NCBI GenBank assembly: GCA_965653565.1
Contig: CBFHAI010000016.1
Span: 1-64,000, forward strand
Direction: 5' to 3'
Source of the DNA: JALCLA01 sp965653565
GTDB lineage: Bacteria; Pseudomonadota; Gammaproteobacteria; Xanthomonadales; Xanthomonadaceae
Length of the DNA: 64,000 nt
Shown one piece after another: positions 50,862 through 59,412 of this stretch; within the stretch, counting starts at the first letter, position 1, and every line of letters starts with the position of its first letter. The notes below the pieces were generated by a model. The model searched no databases. It saw only the letters and a list, made by a program, of their open reading frames with translations, and was not told where the DNA came from. Made by a program: the position numbers and the translations under genes.

Positions 50862-51734
50862 ATGCCGAGCTTCCTCGACCATGCCCTCGTCAACACCTGG
50901 CAGACGCTCAAGCTCGTCTTCCTGATCTACGCGCTCGGCCTGTTGCTCGAACGCGTCGCTCTCGCGCAGCGCAACCAGCCGTGGCGCGGCATCGCCTTCA
51001 ACGTGGGCTACACCGTCGTTTTCATTTTTCTCACCCAGCTGCTGGTGCCGCCGCTGGCGGCGTTGACGCAGCCGTGGATCGCGCAGCACGGCGGCTGGCT
51101 GCCGATCCGGTTGCCGGACGGCCTGGGCTGGCAGTTGCTGCAGGGCCTGCTGTATTTCCTCACCTTCGATTTTTTCTACTACTGGCTGCATCGCGCGCAG
51201 CATCGCTTTTCGCTGCTGTGGGCGCAGCACAAGCTGCATCACTCCGAAGTCGCGGTGAACGTCACCACCGGCCAGCGTCATCATTTCCTCGAAGAACCGC
51301 TCCGCGTGTTCCTGCTGTTCCTGCCGCTCGGCATCATTTTCGACGTGCCGCCGCCGAACATCGCGTGGTTGTGGTCGGCGCTGTTGCTGTGGGGCTATGT
51401 GATCCATCTGAACCTGCGCGTCGAATTCGGACCGCTGACCCCGGTGTTCGCCGGCCCGCAGTTGCACCGGCTGCATCATTCGAAACTGCCGCAGCACACC
51501 GACGTCAATTTCGCCGCCTTTTTCCCGCTTTGGGACATCGTGTTCGGCACCTACGTGCGGCCGCTGCGCAAGGAATGGCCCGCCACCGGCACGCACGACG
51601 ATGCCGATATGAATCGCTTCGGCGTTGCCTTATTCTCGCCATTCCGCGACGGCTGGCAGATGCTGCGTTCGAAGCGGCCGATGCCCGCCGCTGCGGCCGG
51701 CGTCGCGACCGCGCCACTGCCGGAATCCGACTGA
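50862..51734 (+). CDS. sterol desaturase/fatty-acid hydroxylase family membrane protein
   Basis: The 290-residue protein has about four membrane helices and the di-iron histidine clusters H110-x3-H114 (HRAQH), H123-x2-H126-H127 (HKLHHS) and a third, HRLHH, near residue 205. Members hydroxylate or desaturate lipids in the inner membrane; the lipid substrate is unknown. It precedes the polysaccharide-type operon by about 80 nt and need not be part of it. Confidence 0.9.
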   Translation: MPSFLDHALVNTWQTLKLVFLIYALGLLLERVALAQRNQPWRGIAFNVGYTVVFIFLTQLLVPPLAALTQPWIAQHGGWLPIRLPDGLGWQLLQGLLYFLTFDFFYYWLHRAQHRFSLLWAQHKLHHSEVAVNVTTGQRHHFLEEPLRVFLLFLPLGIIFDVPPPNIAWLWSALLLWGYVIHLNLRVEFGPLTPVFAGPQLHRLHHSKLPQHTDVNFAAFFPLWDIVFGTYVRPLRKEWPATGTHDDADMNRFGVALFSPFRDGWQMLRSKRPMPAAAAGVATAPLPESD

Positions 51735-51815
51735 GCGTCGGCCGCGACGAGGCAATTGGGGGGTCGCAGCGCCGTTTTGCGTTATCGCCAGAATGCCTTC
51801 GCAGCCAGACCATTC

Positions 51816-54110
51816 ATGATCCGAGCAGCGATTCCCTGCAACGAGCCGACCTGGGGCAAGTCAGCCGCGCTGCTGTGGTTTGCGGCGCGTCTCGCGTCGG
51901 CCTGCGTGCCGCACAGTTGGGTGGTATCGCGTGCGCGCTGGGAATCCGATCGCGCCGCCTGCCTGCGCGATATCGACGCCTCATCGCTCGACGCGCGATT
52001 CGCCGTTCGCAGCGATGCCAAACTCGAAGATCAGCCCGAGGCCTCGCACGCAGGCCAATTCCTGAGCCTGCTCGATGTGCCGCCGGCCGCGCTCGAATCA
52101 TCCATCGCGCAAGTGCTCGACAGCTTGCCCGGCGACGCGCAGGACGCGGCACTGATCCAGCCGATGGTGGCCGATTCGACCTGGGTCGGCGTGGCCAGCA
52201 CGCATCGCGTCAAGGACGGCGCGCCGTGGTATTGCGTCGAACTCGCCGAGTCCGGCCCCACGGCGGTGACCAACGGCCGTGCGAGCGGGCGACTGGTCGC
52301 GCTGGCGCGGCAGTCGCTGCGCGCGGCGCGAATCGATCGTCTCGATCTTCCGTCGCCGCTGCCGACCATTCTGGCCACGCTGCTGGAAGTCGAAGCGCTC
52401 GCTGCCGAGACGCCGCTCGAAATCGAATTCGCCGTGCACAAAGGCGCGATGCCGACGCTCACGCTGCTGCAAGTGCGGCCGCTGGCAACCGCAGCGCGTT
52501 GGCGAAAACCCGCTGCATCGATCGCGCTGCCGCACTTGGCGAAACTGCGTGCCGTCGACGACTGCACCGACATCGTCGGCGATCGCACCGTGCTGTCGCT
52601 GATGTCCGACTGGAACCCGGCCGAATTGCTCGGCACGCATCCGCGGCCGTTGGCGCTGTCGCTGTTCGATCTGCTGATCGGCAACGGCGTGTGGTGGAAC
52701 GCGCGTGCACGGCTCGGTTACAAACCGGCGCCCGGCCGCCGCATTCCGCTGCTGCGGCCGATCAAGGGCCGGCCCTATGTCGACGTGCGCCGCAGCGCCA
52801 ATTCGATGCTGCCGCGTGGGCTCGAGGCATCGATCGAGCGTCGCATTGTCGAGGCCTGGCTCGATCGTTTGGAACAAGCGCCGGAGCTGCATGATAAGGT
52901 CGAATTCGAAGTCTTCCGCACGGCGCGCGATTTCACCGGCACGCCAGCGCTGCAGAAACGCTGGTCGCCGCTGCTTGGAACAACGGCGCAGCAAACCTGG
53001 GAAGCGCAGCTGGGCGACCTCACTCACAACCTGATGCAGCAGTCATTGGAGGCACGGTACGGATCGCGGCTGGTCGCGCTCGAAGCGTCCGATCCGTGCC
53101 GGCTCGGCTGGCGCGAACTATTGCGTCAATGCCGCGGCGGCACCGAAGAATTCGCGATGCTGGCGCGCGCCGCCTTCGTCGCCGAAGCGCAGCTGCGTTC
53201 TGCGGTCGAGCGCGGCGCACTCACGGCGGCCCGCGCCCGCGAGCTGCGGCAAGCGATCGCCAGCGTCAGCACCTTGATCTCGCCGTCCGACCATTCCGAC
53301 AGCGTCGCGGCGCACCTGCGGCCGGGCACGTTCGACATCACGCAAGCGCTGCGCAGCGCGCCGAGCATGCCGCCGCATCGGCAGGCCTTGATGCGCGCCG
53401 AAGCCTTCGCGCTGTCGCCGCAGGAGCATCGCTCGCTGCGCCTGCTGCTCACGGACGCCGGTTTTGCACACGAGCCGGCCGCATGGCTCGACTTCGTGAT
53501 GCGCGCCTGCCGCGCACGCGAGTGGGCGAAGTTCGTCTTCACACGGCACCTGTCGGCGGCGCTGGAAAACATCGCCGGCGAATTCGAGGCGCACGGCTTG
53601 GATCGTCACACGGCTTCGTGGCTCACGCTGTCAGGCATCGCCGCAGGCGCCGCGCTGCCCACGGCGAAACGCGCCGCATTCTGGCGGCAACTCGCGCTGT
53701 CTGCCGAAGAGCGTCACCGCCTCGATGGCCTGTGCATGCTGAGCCCGATGCTCGCGTCCGAACGCGACAGCTGGATCGCCGACAGCCTCGGCGTCGTTCC
53801 GAATTTCATCGGCGATGAAACCGTCAGCGGCCCGCTGGTCGTGCTCGATGGCGCTGCCGATGCCACCTCGCAATTGCACGGCGCCACGGTCGTGTTGCGC
53901 CACGCCGATCCCGGCTACGACTGGCTGTTCGGGCACGGCATCCGCGGCCTGATCACGGCCTGGGGCGGCGCACATTCGCATATGGCGATCCGTTGTGCGG
54001 AATTCGGTCTGTCGGCCGCGATCGGCTGCGGCGAAGCGGTGTTCCGGCGCGCGCGGCGTGCCGATCGTGTTCGCATCGATCCGGTGCAGGGCTCGATATG
54101 GCTCAGTTGA
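51816..54110 (+). CDS. PEP-synthase-like kinase, probable L-glutamine kinase (Cj1418-like)
   Basis: About 764 residues; ATG 51816 (MIRAAIPCNEPTWGKSAALL) is preferred over TTG 51756. The N-terminal part resembles a PEP-synthase ATP-grasp domain (WGKSAALL; FAVRSDAKLEDQPEASHAGQ; ALIQPMV) and the C-terminus a PEP-utiliser mobile domain with catalytic His about 722 in GGAHSHMAIRCAEFGL. The middle segments LMSDWNPAELLGTHP and RPYVDVRRSANSMLP are, from memory, characteristic of the Campylobacter Cj1418 family, which phosphorylates the amide of glutamine to start phosphoramidate synthesis. No PEP-synthase partner logic is present. First gene of an overlapping operon (13-nt overlap with the next). Confidence 0.78.
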   Translation: MIRAAIPCNEPTWGKSAALLWFAARLASACVPHSWVVSRARWESDRAACLRDIDASSLDARFAVRSDAKLEDQPEASHAGQFLSLLDVPPAALESSIAQVLDSLPGDAQDAALIQPMVADSTWVGVASTHRVKDGAPWYCVELAESGPTAVTNGRASGRLVALARQSLRAARIDRLDLPSPLPTILATLLEVEALAAETPLEIEFAVHKGAMPTLTLLQVRPLATAARWRKPAASIALPHLAKLRAVDDCTDIVGDRTVLSLMSDWNPAELLGTHPRPLALSLFDLLIGNGVWWNARARLGYKPAPGRRIPLLRPIKGRPYVDVRRSANSMLPRGLEASIERRIVEAWLDRLEQAPELHDKVEFEVFRTARDFTGTPALQKRWSPLLGTTAQQTWEAQLGDLTHNLMQQSLEARYGSRLVALEASDPCRLGWRELLRQCRGGTEEFAMLARAAFVAEAQLRSAVERGALTAARARELRQAIASVSTLISPSDHSDSVAAHLRPGTFDITQALRSAPSMPPHRQALMRAEAFALSPQEHRSLRLLLTDAGFAHEPAAWLDFVMRACRAREWAKFVFTRHLSAALENIAGEFEAHGLDRHTASWLTLSGIAAGAALPTAKRAAFWRQLALSAEERHRLDGLCMLSPMLASERDSWIADSLGVVPNFIGDETVSGPLVVLDGAADATSQLHGATVVLRHADPGYDWLFGHGIRGLITAWGGAHSHMAIRCAEFGLSAAIGCGEAVFRRARRADRVRIDPVQGSIWLS

Positions 54111-54889
54111 TATCGTCGCGCGCGGCCGATCGCGCCGCCGCGCCGCGCTGGGACTACACCGCGCTGGCAGCGCATTACGACCAGCGTCCCGACTACGACG
54201 GCGATCTCGTCGCGCGCATTCTCGCGGGCTGCTCGCTGCAGGCCGGCAGCATCGCGCTCGATGTCGGCGCCGGCACCGGCAAGTTGACCGGCCTGCTGTG
54301 CGCCAGCGGCGCGCAGGTGATCGCCTGCGAACCGAATGCGGCGATGCGCGGCTTCGGTGTGCGCAAACCGGAGTGTCGCGCGGCCAGCTGGATCGGCGGC
54401 GACGGCGATGCGCTGCCGGTGCATGCGGATAGCGTCGATCTGGTCAGCTACGGCTCGTCGTTCAACGTGCTCGATCCGCAGCGCGCGTTGCGCGAAGCGG
54501 CGCGTGCCTTGCCCAGCGGCGGTCACTGGCTGGCGCTGTGGAACCATCGCGACCTCGACGATCCGCTGCAGCGCGACGTCGAAGCGGTGATCCGCCGGCA
54601 TTTGCCGGCCTTCGAATACGGCACGCGCCGCCAGGATCCGAGCGCGGCCCTCGAGGCCAGCGCTGCGTTCGACCAAGCGCAACATGCGCAGGCGCGCTTC
54701 GAAGTGCGGATCGACGCCGCGGCCTGGCTCGATGCATGGCGTTCGCATGCAACGCTGCAGCGCCAGGCGGGCGACGCATTCGAGACGATCCTGCGCGAGT
54801 TCGAGCGTCTGCTCGACGGGCAGGCGCGTATCGAAGTTCCGTACCACACCCGCGCCTGGTGGGCGCGGCGAAATGCACGCGCGACATGA
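54098..54889 (+). CDS. class I SAM-dependent methyltransferase
   Basis: The 263-residue protein has YTALAAHYDQRPDYDGDLV, SAM motif I ALDVGAGTGKLTGLL (about 53-67), an acidic motif II (ACEPN) and FNVLDPQRALREAARAL, the type-11 methyltransferase pattern. In this operon it could supply the O-methyl group of a methyl phosphoramidate, as Cj1419 or Cj1420 are thought to do. It overlaps both neighbours (13 nt and 4 nt). Confidence 0.85.
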   Translation: MAQLISSRAADRAAAPRWDYTALAAHYDQRPDYDGDLVARILAGCSLQAGSIALDVGAGTGKLTGLLCASGAQVIACEPNAAMRGFGVRKPECRAASWIGGDGDALPVHADSVDLVSYGSSFNVLDPQRALREAARALPSGGHWLALWNHRDLDDPLQRDVEAVIRRHLPAFEYGTRRQDPSAALEASAAFDQAQHAQARFEVRIDAAAWLDAWRSHATLQRQAGDAFETILREFERLLDGQARIEVPYHTRAWWARRNARAT

Positions 54890-55656
54890 ACATCATGCAG
54901 GCCGTCATCCTCGCCGCCGGTCGCGGCAGCCGTCTCGGCGAGGCCGGCCGGAATCTGCCGAAATGTCTTTTACCGCTCGCCGGCAAGCCATTGCTCGATT
55001 GGACGACCGCCTCGTTGCATGCCTGCGGCGTGCACGAAATTCTTGTCGTGGCCGGCTGGCAGGCCGAACAGCTGCGCGCCGCCAATCACGACATCATCGT
55101 CAACCAACGCTGGGCGCAAACCAATTCGGTGCGCAGCCTGATGCACGCGCAGGCATGGCTCGAACGCGCGCCGACCTTGATCGTCTACGGCGACGGTGCC
55201 TACGGCCGCGCTGTGCTCGAAGCCGTCATCGGCGCCGCGCAAACCGATCTGCTGGTGCCCGGCGATCGTCTCTGGCATGCGCTGTGGTCGCGACGCATGG
55301 CGACGCCGCTCGACGATGCGGAAACCTGGCGCAGCGAGCACGGCATGCTGCGCGAAATCGGCGCGCGCGCCTCGTCGGTGAGCGAGGCGCCGGCGCAGTT
55401 CATGGGACTGCTGCGCGTCACGCCGGCTGGCTGGCGCACGATTCGATCGCGCCTGGCAGCATGGGAGCGTAGCGACGGCAGCGCCGCGATCGATCGCATG
55501 GACACGACCGCGATGTTGCGCCGGTTGCTCGCCGACGGCATCGAACTGCCCTGCATTGAAGTCGACGGCGGCTGGGTCGAAATCGATACCGACCAGGATC
55601 GGCAAATCATCGAACGCGCGCTGCAGGAACCCGGGTTCTCGCATGACTTCCGCTGA
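54886..55656 (+). CDS. nucleotidyltransferase, probable CTP:phosphoglutamine cytidylyltransferase (Cj1416-like)
   Basis: The 256-residue protein has the NTP-transferase start AVILAAGRGSRLGE (about 6-19) and LPKCLLPLAGKPLL, as in LicC-like and GlmU-like enzymes. The later PLDDAETW, LREIGARASS and QFMGLLRVTPAGW segments fit the small cytidylyltransferases that activate phosphocholine or phosphoglutamine. Next to a glutamine-kinase-like gene, phosphoglutamine is the likely substrate; a sugar phosphate is the alternative. It overlaps its neighbours by 4 and 14 nt. Confidence 0.78.
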   Translation: MNIMQAVILAAGRGSRLGEAGRNLPKCLLPLAGKPLLDWTTASLHACGVHEILVVAGWQAEQLRAANHDIIVNQRWAQTNSVRSLMHAQAWLERAPTLIVYGDGAYGRAVLEAVIGAAQTDLLVPGDRLWHALWSRRMATPLDDAETWRSEHGMLREIGARASSVSEAPAQFMGLLRVTPAGWRTIRSRLAAWERSDGSAAIDRMDTTAMLRRLLADGIELPCIEVDGGWVEIDTDQDRQIIERALQEPGFSHDFR

Positions 55657-56251
55657 CCCTGATCTACTCGATGCGATGGCCGCCGATGGAACGTCATCGT
55701 CGCTGTCGTCGGTGCCGGTGCTGTGGATCACCGGGCTTTCCGGTGTCGGCAAATCGACGCTGGCACGCCGGCTGATGGACGCATTGGCCTGGTCCGATTC
55801 GCCGCCGGTGTTGCTCGACGGCGACACCATTCGATTGCATGACGACGCCGCGCTGCGCGATCGCCACGATATCGCGAGCCGCCGCCGCCGCGCCTGGCGG
55901 ATAGCGCAGCTTGCGCACGAAGTCGCGTTGCGTTCGCAGCCCGTGATCGTCGCAACCATCTCCTTGTTCCGCGACGTGCAGGCCTGGAACCGCCGGCAGC
56001 ATCCGCACTTCGCCGAGATCGTGATCGACACACCGATCGAATTGCTGCGGCAGCGTTATCCGCAAATGTATGGCGTCGAAGGCGAAGCGCAGCCGACGAA
56101 CGTCTGGGGCATCGACCAGATCCCCGAATTTCCCGAACGCGCCGAACTGTCGCTGCGACAGGATTTCGCTGCCGCCAGCCTGACGACGCATCTGGCGCAG
56201 GCGACGTCGCTATGGCAGAAGCTCCTGGTTTCCGCGAAGAATTGCCGATGA
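55643..56251 (+). CDS. CysC-like kinase, probable CDP-amidate kinase (Cj1415-like)
   Basis: The 202-residue protein has P-loop GLSGVGKST at 31-39 and LLDGDTIRLHDD where APS kinases have DGDNVR. It then departs from true CysC: ATISLFRDVQAWNRR, VIDTPIELLRQRYPQMY and NVWGIDQIPEFP are features I associate with the Cj1415-type CDP-amidate kinase. An N-terminal extension of about 25 residues is low-complexity. Classical APS kinase activity, feeding the next sulfotransferase-like gene, is the competing reading. It overlaps the next start by 4 nt. Confidence 0.75.
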   Translation: MTSADPDLLDAMAADGTSSSLSSVPVLWITGLSGVGKSTLARRLMDALAWSDSPPVLLDGDTIRLHDDAALRDRHDIASRRRRAWRIAQLAHEVALRSQPVIVATISLFRDVQAWNRRQHPHFAEIVIDTPIELLRQRYPQMYGVEGEAQPTNVWGIDQIPEFPERAELSLRQDFAAASLTTHLAQATSLWQKLLVSAKNCR

Positions 56252-57183
56252 GCGCCTCGAACAAAACCGTCCACGTCGTTTCCCCGCAATTGCCCTGCGG
56301 CGCGGCCTGGCTGGCCAATGCGCTGCTCGAACTGCGCGTGCCGATCGGCAATCTGTGGGGCTTCGATACCGCTGCGGAGTGGCAGCGCGAGGACGACGGT
56401 TCGCTGCGTTACGCGGCGGCGAACTTGCCGTGGCGGCAGACGCTGGCGAGCCTGCGCCTCGGCCGCCGTTTCCAGTTCCGTGCCGGCTTCGAAGCGCGCT
56501 TCAGCCACGAATTCCCGTGGCAGGGAACGGACGCGGATTGCACGATCGTGATGGTGCGCGATCCGCGCGACGCCTTGTATTCCGAATTCCGTCGCCACCA
56601 GCGCAACCTGGGCTTGCCGGGCGACATCGATCTGCCGGAATTTTCGGCCAGCCCATTCATGCAGGGACCGATTTCCCAGCGCGATCTGCTGTGGCTGCAT
56701 ATGCGTTGCTGGTTGCGTCCGCGTGCCGGCAGGGCGATCCACTTCCTGCGATTCGAAGACTGCAAACAGCAGCCGCTCCAGACGCTGCAACGTGTCGCCG
56801 GCTGGCTCGATCTGCCGGTAATCGGCAGCGAATTGGCCGACGCGGTAGCCGCGTCGGAAGTCCGGCATCTGCAGGCGATCGAATCGCAACTGGCGCGCCA
56901 CGATCCCTCGGCCCGCCAGTTCAATCGCCTTGGCCAGGCCTACGAGTGGCGACAGCGCTGGTCGCAGGACTGGCACGAAAGTCTCGGCGCGCATTGGCAG
57001 GACGTGCTGCTGCGTCTGCAATATCCGGAGCTGCAGCGCGCAAGTCGGACCGGCACCGATTTCGACACGGCGACGGTGCTGCGCTGGCGCGACCTGTCCG
57101 CAGGCGAGCGCTACGACGACTGGATGCAGGCGATCGAGCGCTGGAAAATCGGTGCCGCCGCGCCCTGCGCGGAGCCCGCATGA
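56248..57183 (+). CDS. sulfotransferase-family protein
   Basis: The 311-residue protein has a modified 5'-phosphosulphate loop (LPCGAAWLANAL, about 15-26) and the 3'-phosphate motif VMVRDPRDALYSEFRRH (about 105-121) followed by FLRFEDCK, as in PAPS-dependent sulfotransferases. It may transfer sulphate to the exported glycan, or a related phosphate-type group. The PSB loop lacks the usual Lys/Thr-Thr pair (PKSGTTW), so donor use needs testing. Its stop overlaps the permease start. Confidence 0.8.
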   Translation: MSASNKTVHVVSPQLPCGAAWLANALLELRVPIGNLWGFDTAAEWQREDDGSLRYAAANLPWRQTLASLRLGRRFQFRAGFEARFSHEFPWQGTDADCTIVMVRDPRDALYSEFRRHQRNLGLPGDIDLPEFSASPFMQGPISQRDLLWLHMRCWLRPRAGRAIHFLRFEDCKQQPLQTLQRVAGWLDLPVIGSELADAVAASEVRHLQAIESQLARHDPSARQFNRLGQAYEWRQRWSQDWHESLGAHWQDVLLRLQYPELQRASRTGTDFDTATVLRWRDLSAGERYDDWMQAIERWKIGAAAPCAEPA

Positions 57184-58007
57184 ATCCGCACGCGCCGCCA
57201 CCGATCTCGCCGTGGTCGCTCTGGCGCAGCCTGCGGCGCAACCGGCGGCTGCTTTACGAATTGAGCAGGCGCGAGATCATCAGCCGCTACCAGGGTTCGA
57301 TCGCCGGTGTGTTCTGGTCGTTGCTGCAACCGGTGCTGACGCTCGCGCTCTACACCTTCGTGTTCGCACTCGTGCTGAAAGTGCGCTGGCCCGGGCAGGA
57401 AGAGGCGACCTCGCGCTACGCGCTCGTGCTGTTCGCCGGGCTGATGCTGTTCAATCTGCTCAGCGAGATCCTGAATCGCGCGCCGGCGCTGCTGATGGCG
57501 CACAGTAATTACGTCAAACGGGTGGTTTTCCCGTTGGAACTGCTGCCGGTCGCCAGTGCGATCGGCGTGCTGTCGCATGTGCTGGTGCAGTTGCTGGTGT
57601 GGCTGGTGGCCCTGTGCGCGGCGACCGGCTCGATGCACTGGAACATGCTGTGGGCGCCGTTGTTGATGCTGCCGCTGTTCGTGCTGGCCTTGGGTCTGTC
57701 GTGGATGCTGGCCGGCGTGTCGGTGTTCCTGCGCGATCTGGTGCAACTGGTGCCGATCGCTTCAGCGGCGCTGGTGTTCCTCGCGCCGGTGTTCTATCCG
57801 CTCGATGCCGTGCCGGTGAACGTGCGCGGCTGGATCGAAGCCAATCCGCTCACCTTCGTGGTCGAACAGTTTCGCGCCGTCGTCATTGCCGGCGAAGCGC
57901 CGCAGGTCGTGCCGTGGCTGCTCTACGCCGCGATTTCGTCGTGCGCCGGATGGCTGGGTTATGTCGCGTTCCAGCGCCTGCGACCGAGGCTGGCCGATGA
58001 ACTCTGA
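57180..58007 (+). CDS. ABC-2 polysaccharide export permease (Wzm/KpsM type)
   Basis: The 275-residue protein has the N-terminal amphipathic segment LYELSRREIISRYQGSIAGVFWSLLQPVL and six membrane helices, the Wzm/TagG pattern. With the next ATPase it exports an undecaprenyl-linked polysaccharide across the inner membrane. It overlaps both neighbours (4 and 11 nt). Confidence 0.92.
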   Translation: MNPHAPPPISPWSLWRSLRRNRRLLYELSRREIISRYQGSIAGVFWSLLQPVLTLALYTFVFALVLKVRWPGQEEATSRYALVLFAGLMLFNLLSEILNRAPALLMAHSNYVKRVVFPLELLPVASAIGVLSHVLVQLLVWLVALCAATGSMHWNMLWAPLLMLPLFVLALGLSWMLAGVSVFLRDLVQLVPIASAALVFLAPVFYPLDAVPVNVRGWIEANPLTFVVEQFRAVVIAGEAPQVVPWLLYAAISSCAGWLGYVAFQRLRPRLADEL

Positions 58008-59412
58008 AGCGCCGGTCGTCGTCGTCGAAAACCTGGGGAAGACCTTCCGCGGTTACGCGCGTCCGCTCGATCGGCTGCATCAGTTCCTGCAACCGATCGC
58101 GCGTTTGCTCGGACGGCCGCCGCGCAATCGTTTCCACGAGTTTCGCGCGCTGCACGGCATCACGCTGCAGGTGCGCCGCGGCGAAACGCTCGGCATCATC
58201 GGCCGCAACGGCTCGGGCAAATCGACCTTGTTGCAGCTGATCTGCGGCACGCTGTATCCGACGGCCGGCCGCGTCGACGTGCAGGGCCGCGTCGCCGCGC
58301 TGCTGGAATTGGGCGCGGGCTTCAATCCGGAAATGTCGGGCCGCGACAACGTCTATTTCAGTGCCGGCTTGTACGGCCTCGAACACGCCCAGATCGCCAA
58401 GCGGCTACCGAGCATCGAAGCCTTCGCCGATATCGGCGAGTTCATCGATCGGCCGGTGAAAACCTACTCGAGCGGCATGCTGGTGCGGCTGGCCTTCGCC
58501 GTAATCGTGCATGTCGATGCCGACCTCCTGGTGATCGACGAAGCGCTGGCGGTCGGCGATGCGTATTTCGCGCAGAAATGCATGCGCTTTCTGCGCGATT
58601 TCATGCGCAGCGGCACCTTGATCTTCGTCAGCCACGATACCGGCGCGGTGAAGGCTCTATGCAATCGCGTGGTGTGGCTCGATCGCGGCGAAATCCGCCT
58701 CGAAGGTGGCGCCAAGGAAGTGTGCGAGGCGTATCTGGAAAGCGAGTTTCCGCAGCGTTCGATGCGTCCGCCATCCGCCGAGGCCGATTTCGGCCTGGCC
58801 ACGGAAATCGTGCGCGACCAGCGCGATGCCTTCATCAACGCGAGCAATTTGCGCAACGACCTGCAAGTGTTCCCGTTCGATCCGCACGCCCGCGGCATCG
58901 GCGAATGCGGCGCGCGCATCGCGCATGTCGGCCTGTTCGACGATGACGGTCGTCAGCTCGGCTGGGTGGTCGGCGGCGAAACCGTCTGCCTGCGCATCCG
59001 CGTGCGCTGCCACGTGGCGCTGACGTCGCCGGTGATCGGCTTCATGGTCAAGGATCGGGTCGCACAGCCGCTGTTCGGCGACAACACCTATCTGAGTTAC
59101 GTCGATTCGCCGCTCGCCGCGCAGGCCGGCGACTGGCTGCAGGCCGACTTCGTGTTCGACATGCCGCGCCTGCCGCTGGGCGACTACGCCGTGATCGTGG
59201 CGGTGGCCGACGGCGACCAGCAGCACAACGTGCAGCACCACTGGATCCATGACGCGCTGCGTTTCCGTTCCGAATGCAGCAGTGTGACCGGCAGCATGGT
59301 CGGTATCCCGATGCGCCGCATCCGTTTGCAGCGCATGGCGCCGGATGAAATTCGCGACGGCGGAAACGAAAGCGCCGAGGACGAAACGGTGGAGCGGGCC
59401 GAAGTGCGCTAG
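57997..59412 (+). CDS. polysaccharide ABC transporter ATPase with C-terminal Wzt-type domain
   Basis: The 471-residue protein has Walker A GRNGSGKST (about 69-77), signature YSSGMLVRLAFA, Walker B LLVIDEALAVGD and the H-loop FVSHD. After about residue 250 comes an extra beta-rich domain of about 200 residues, as in Wzt of E. coli O8/O9a, where this domain binds the chemically capped end of the finished O-chain. Its presence suggests that a terminal modification made by this operon licenses export. The stop overlaps the nagA stop on the other strand. Confidence 0.92.
   Translation: MNSEAPVVVVENLGKTFRGYARPLDRLHQFLQPIARLLGRPPRNRFHEFRALHGITLQVRRGETLGIIGRNGSGKSTLLQLICGTLYPTAGRVDVQGRVAALLELGAGFNPEMSGRDNVYFSAGLYGLEHAQIAKRLPSIEAFADIGEFIDRPVKTYSSGMLVRLAFAVIVHVDADLLVIDEALAVGDAYFAQKCMRFLRDFMRSGTLIFVSHDTGAVKALCNRVVWLDRGEIRLEGGAKEVCEAYLESEFPQRSMRPPSAEADFGLATEIVRDQRDAFINASNLRNDLQVFPFDPHARGIGECGARIAHVGLFDDDGRQLGWVVGGETVCLRIRVRCHVALTSPVIGFMVKDRVAQPLFGDNTYLSYVDSPLAAQAGDWLQADFVFDMPRLPLGDYAVIVAVADGDQQHNVQHHWIHDALRFRSECSSVTGSMVGIPMRRIRLQRMAPDEIRDGGNESAEDETVERAEVR

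Noticed and set aside
55643..56251. Plain annotation as adenylylsulfate kinase CysC
   Set aside because: P-loop agrees, but the substrate-side segments differ from APS kinases and no sulphate-assimilation gene is near; kept only as the alternative.
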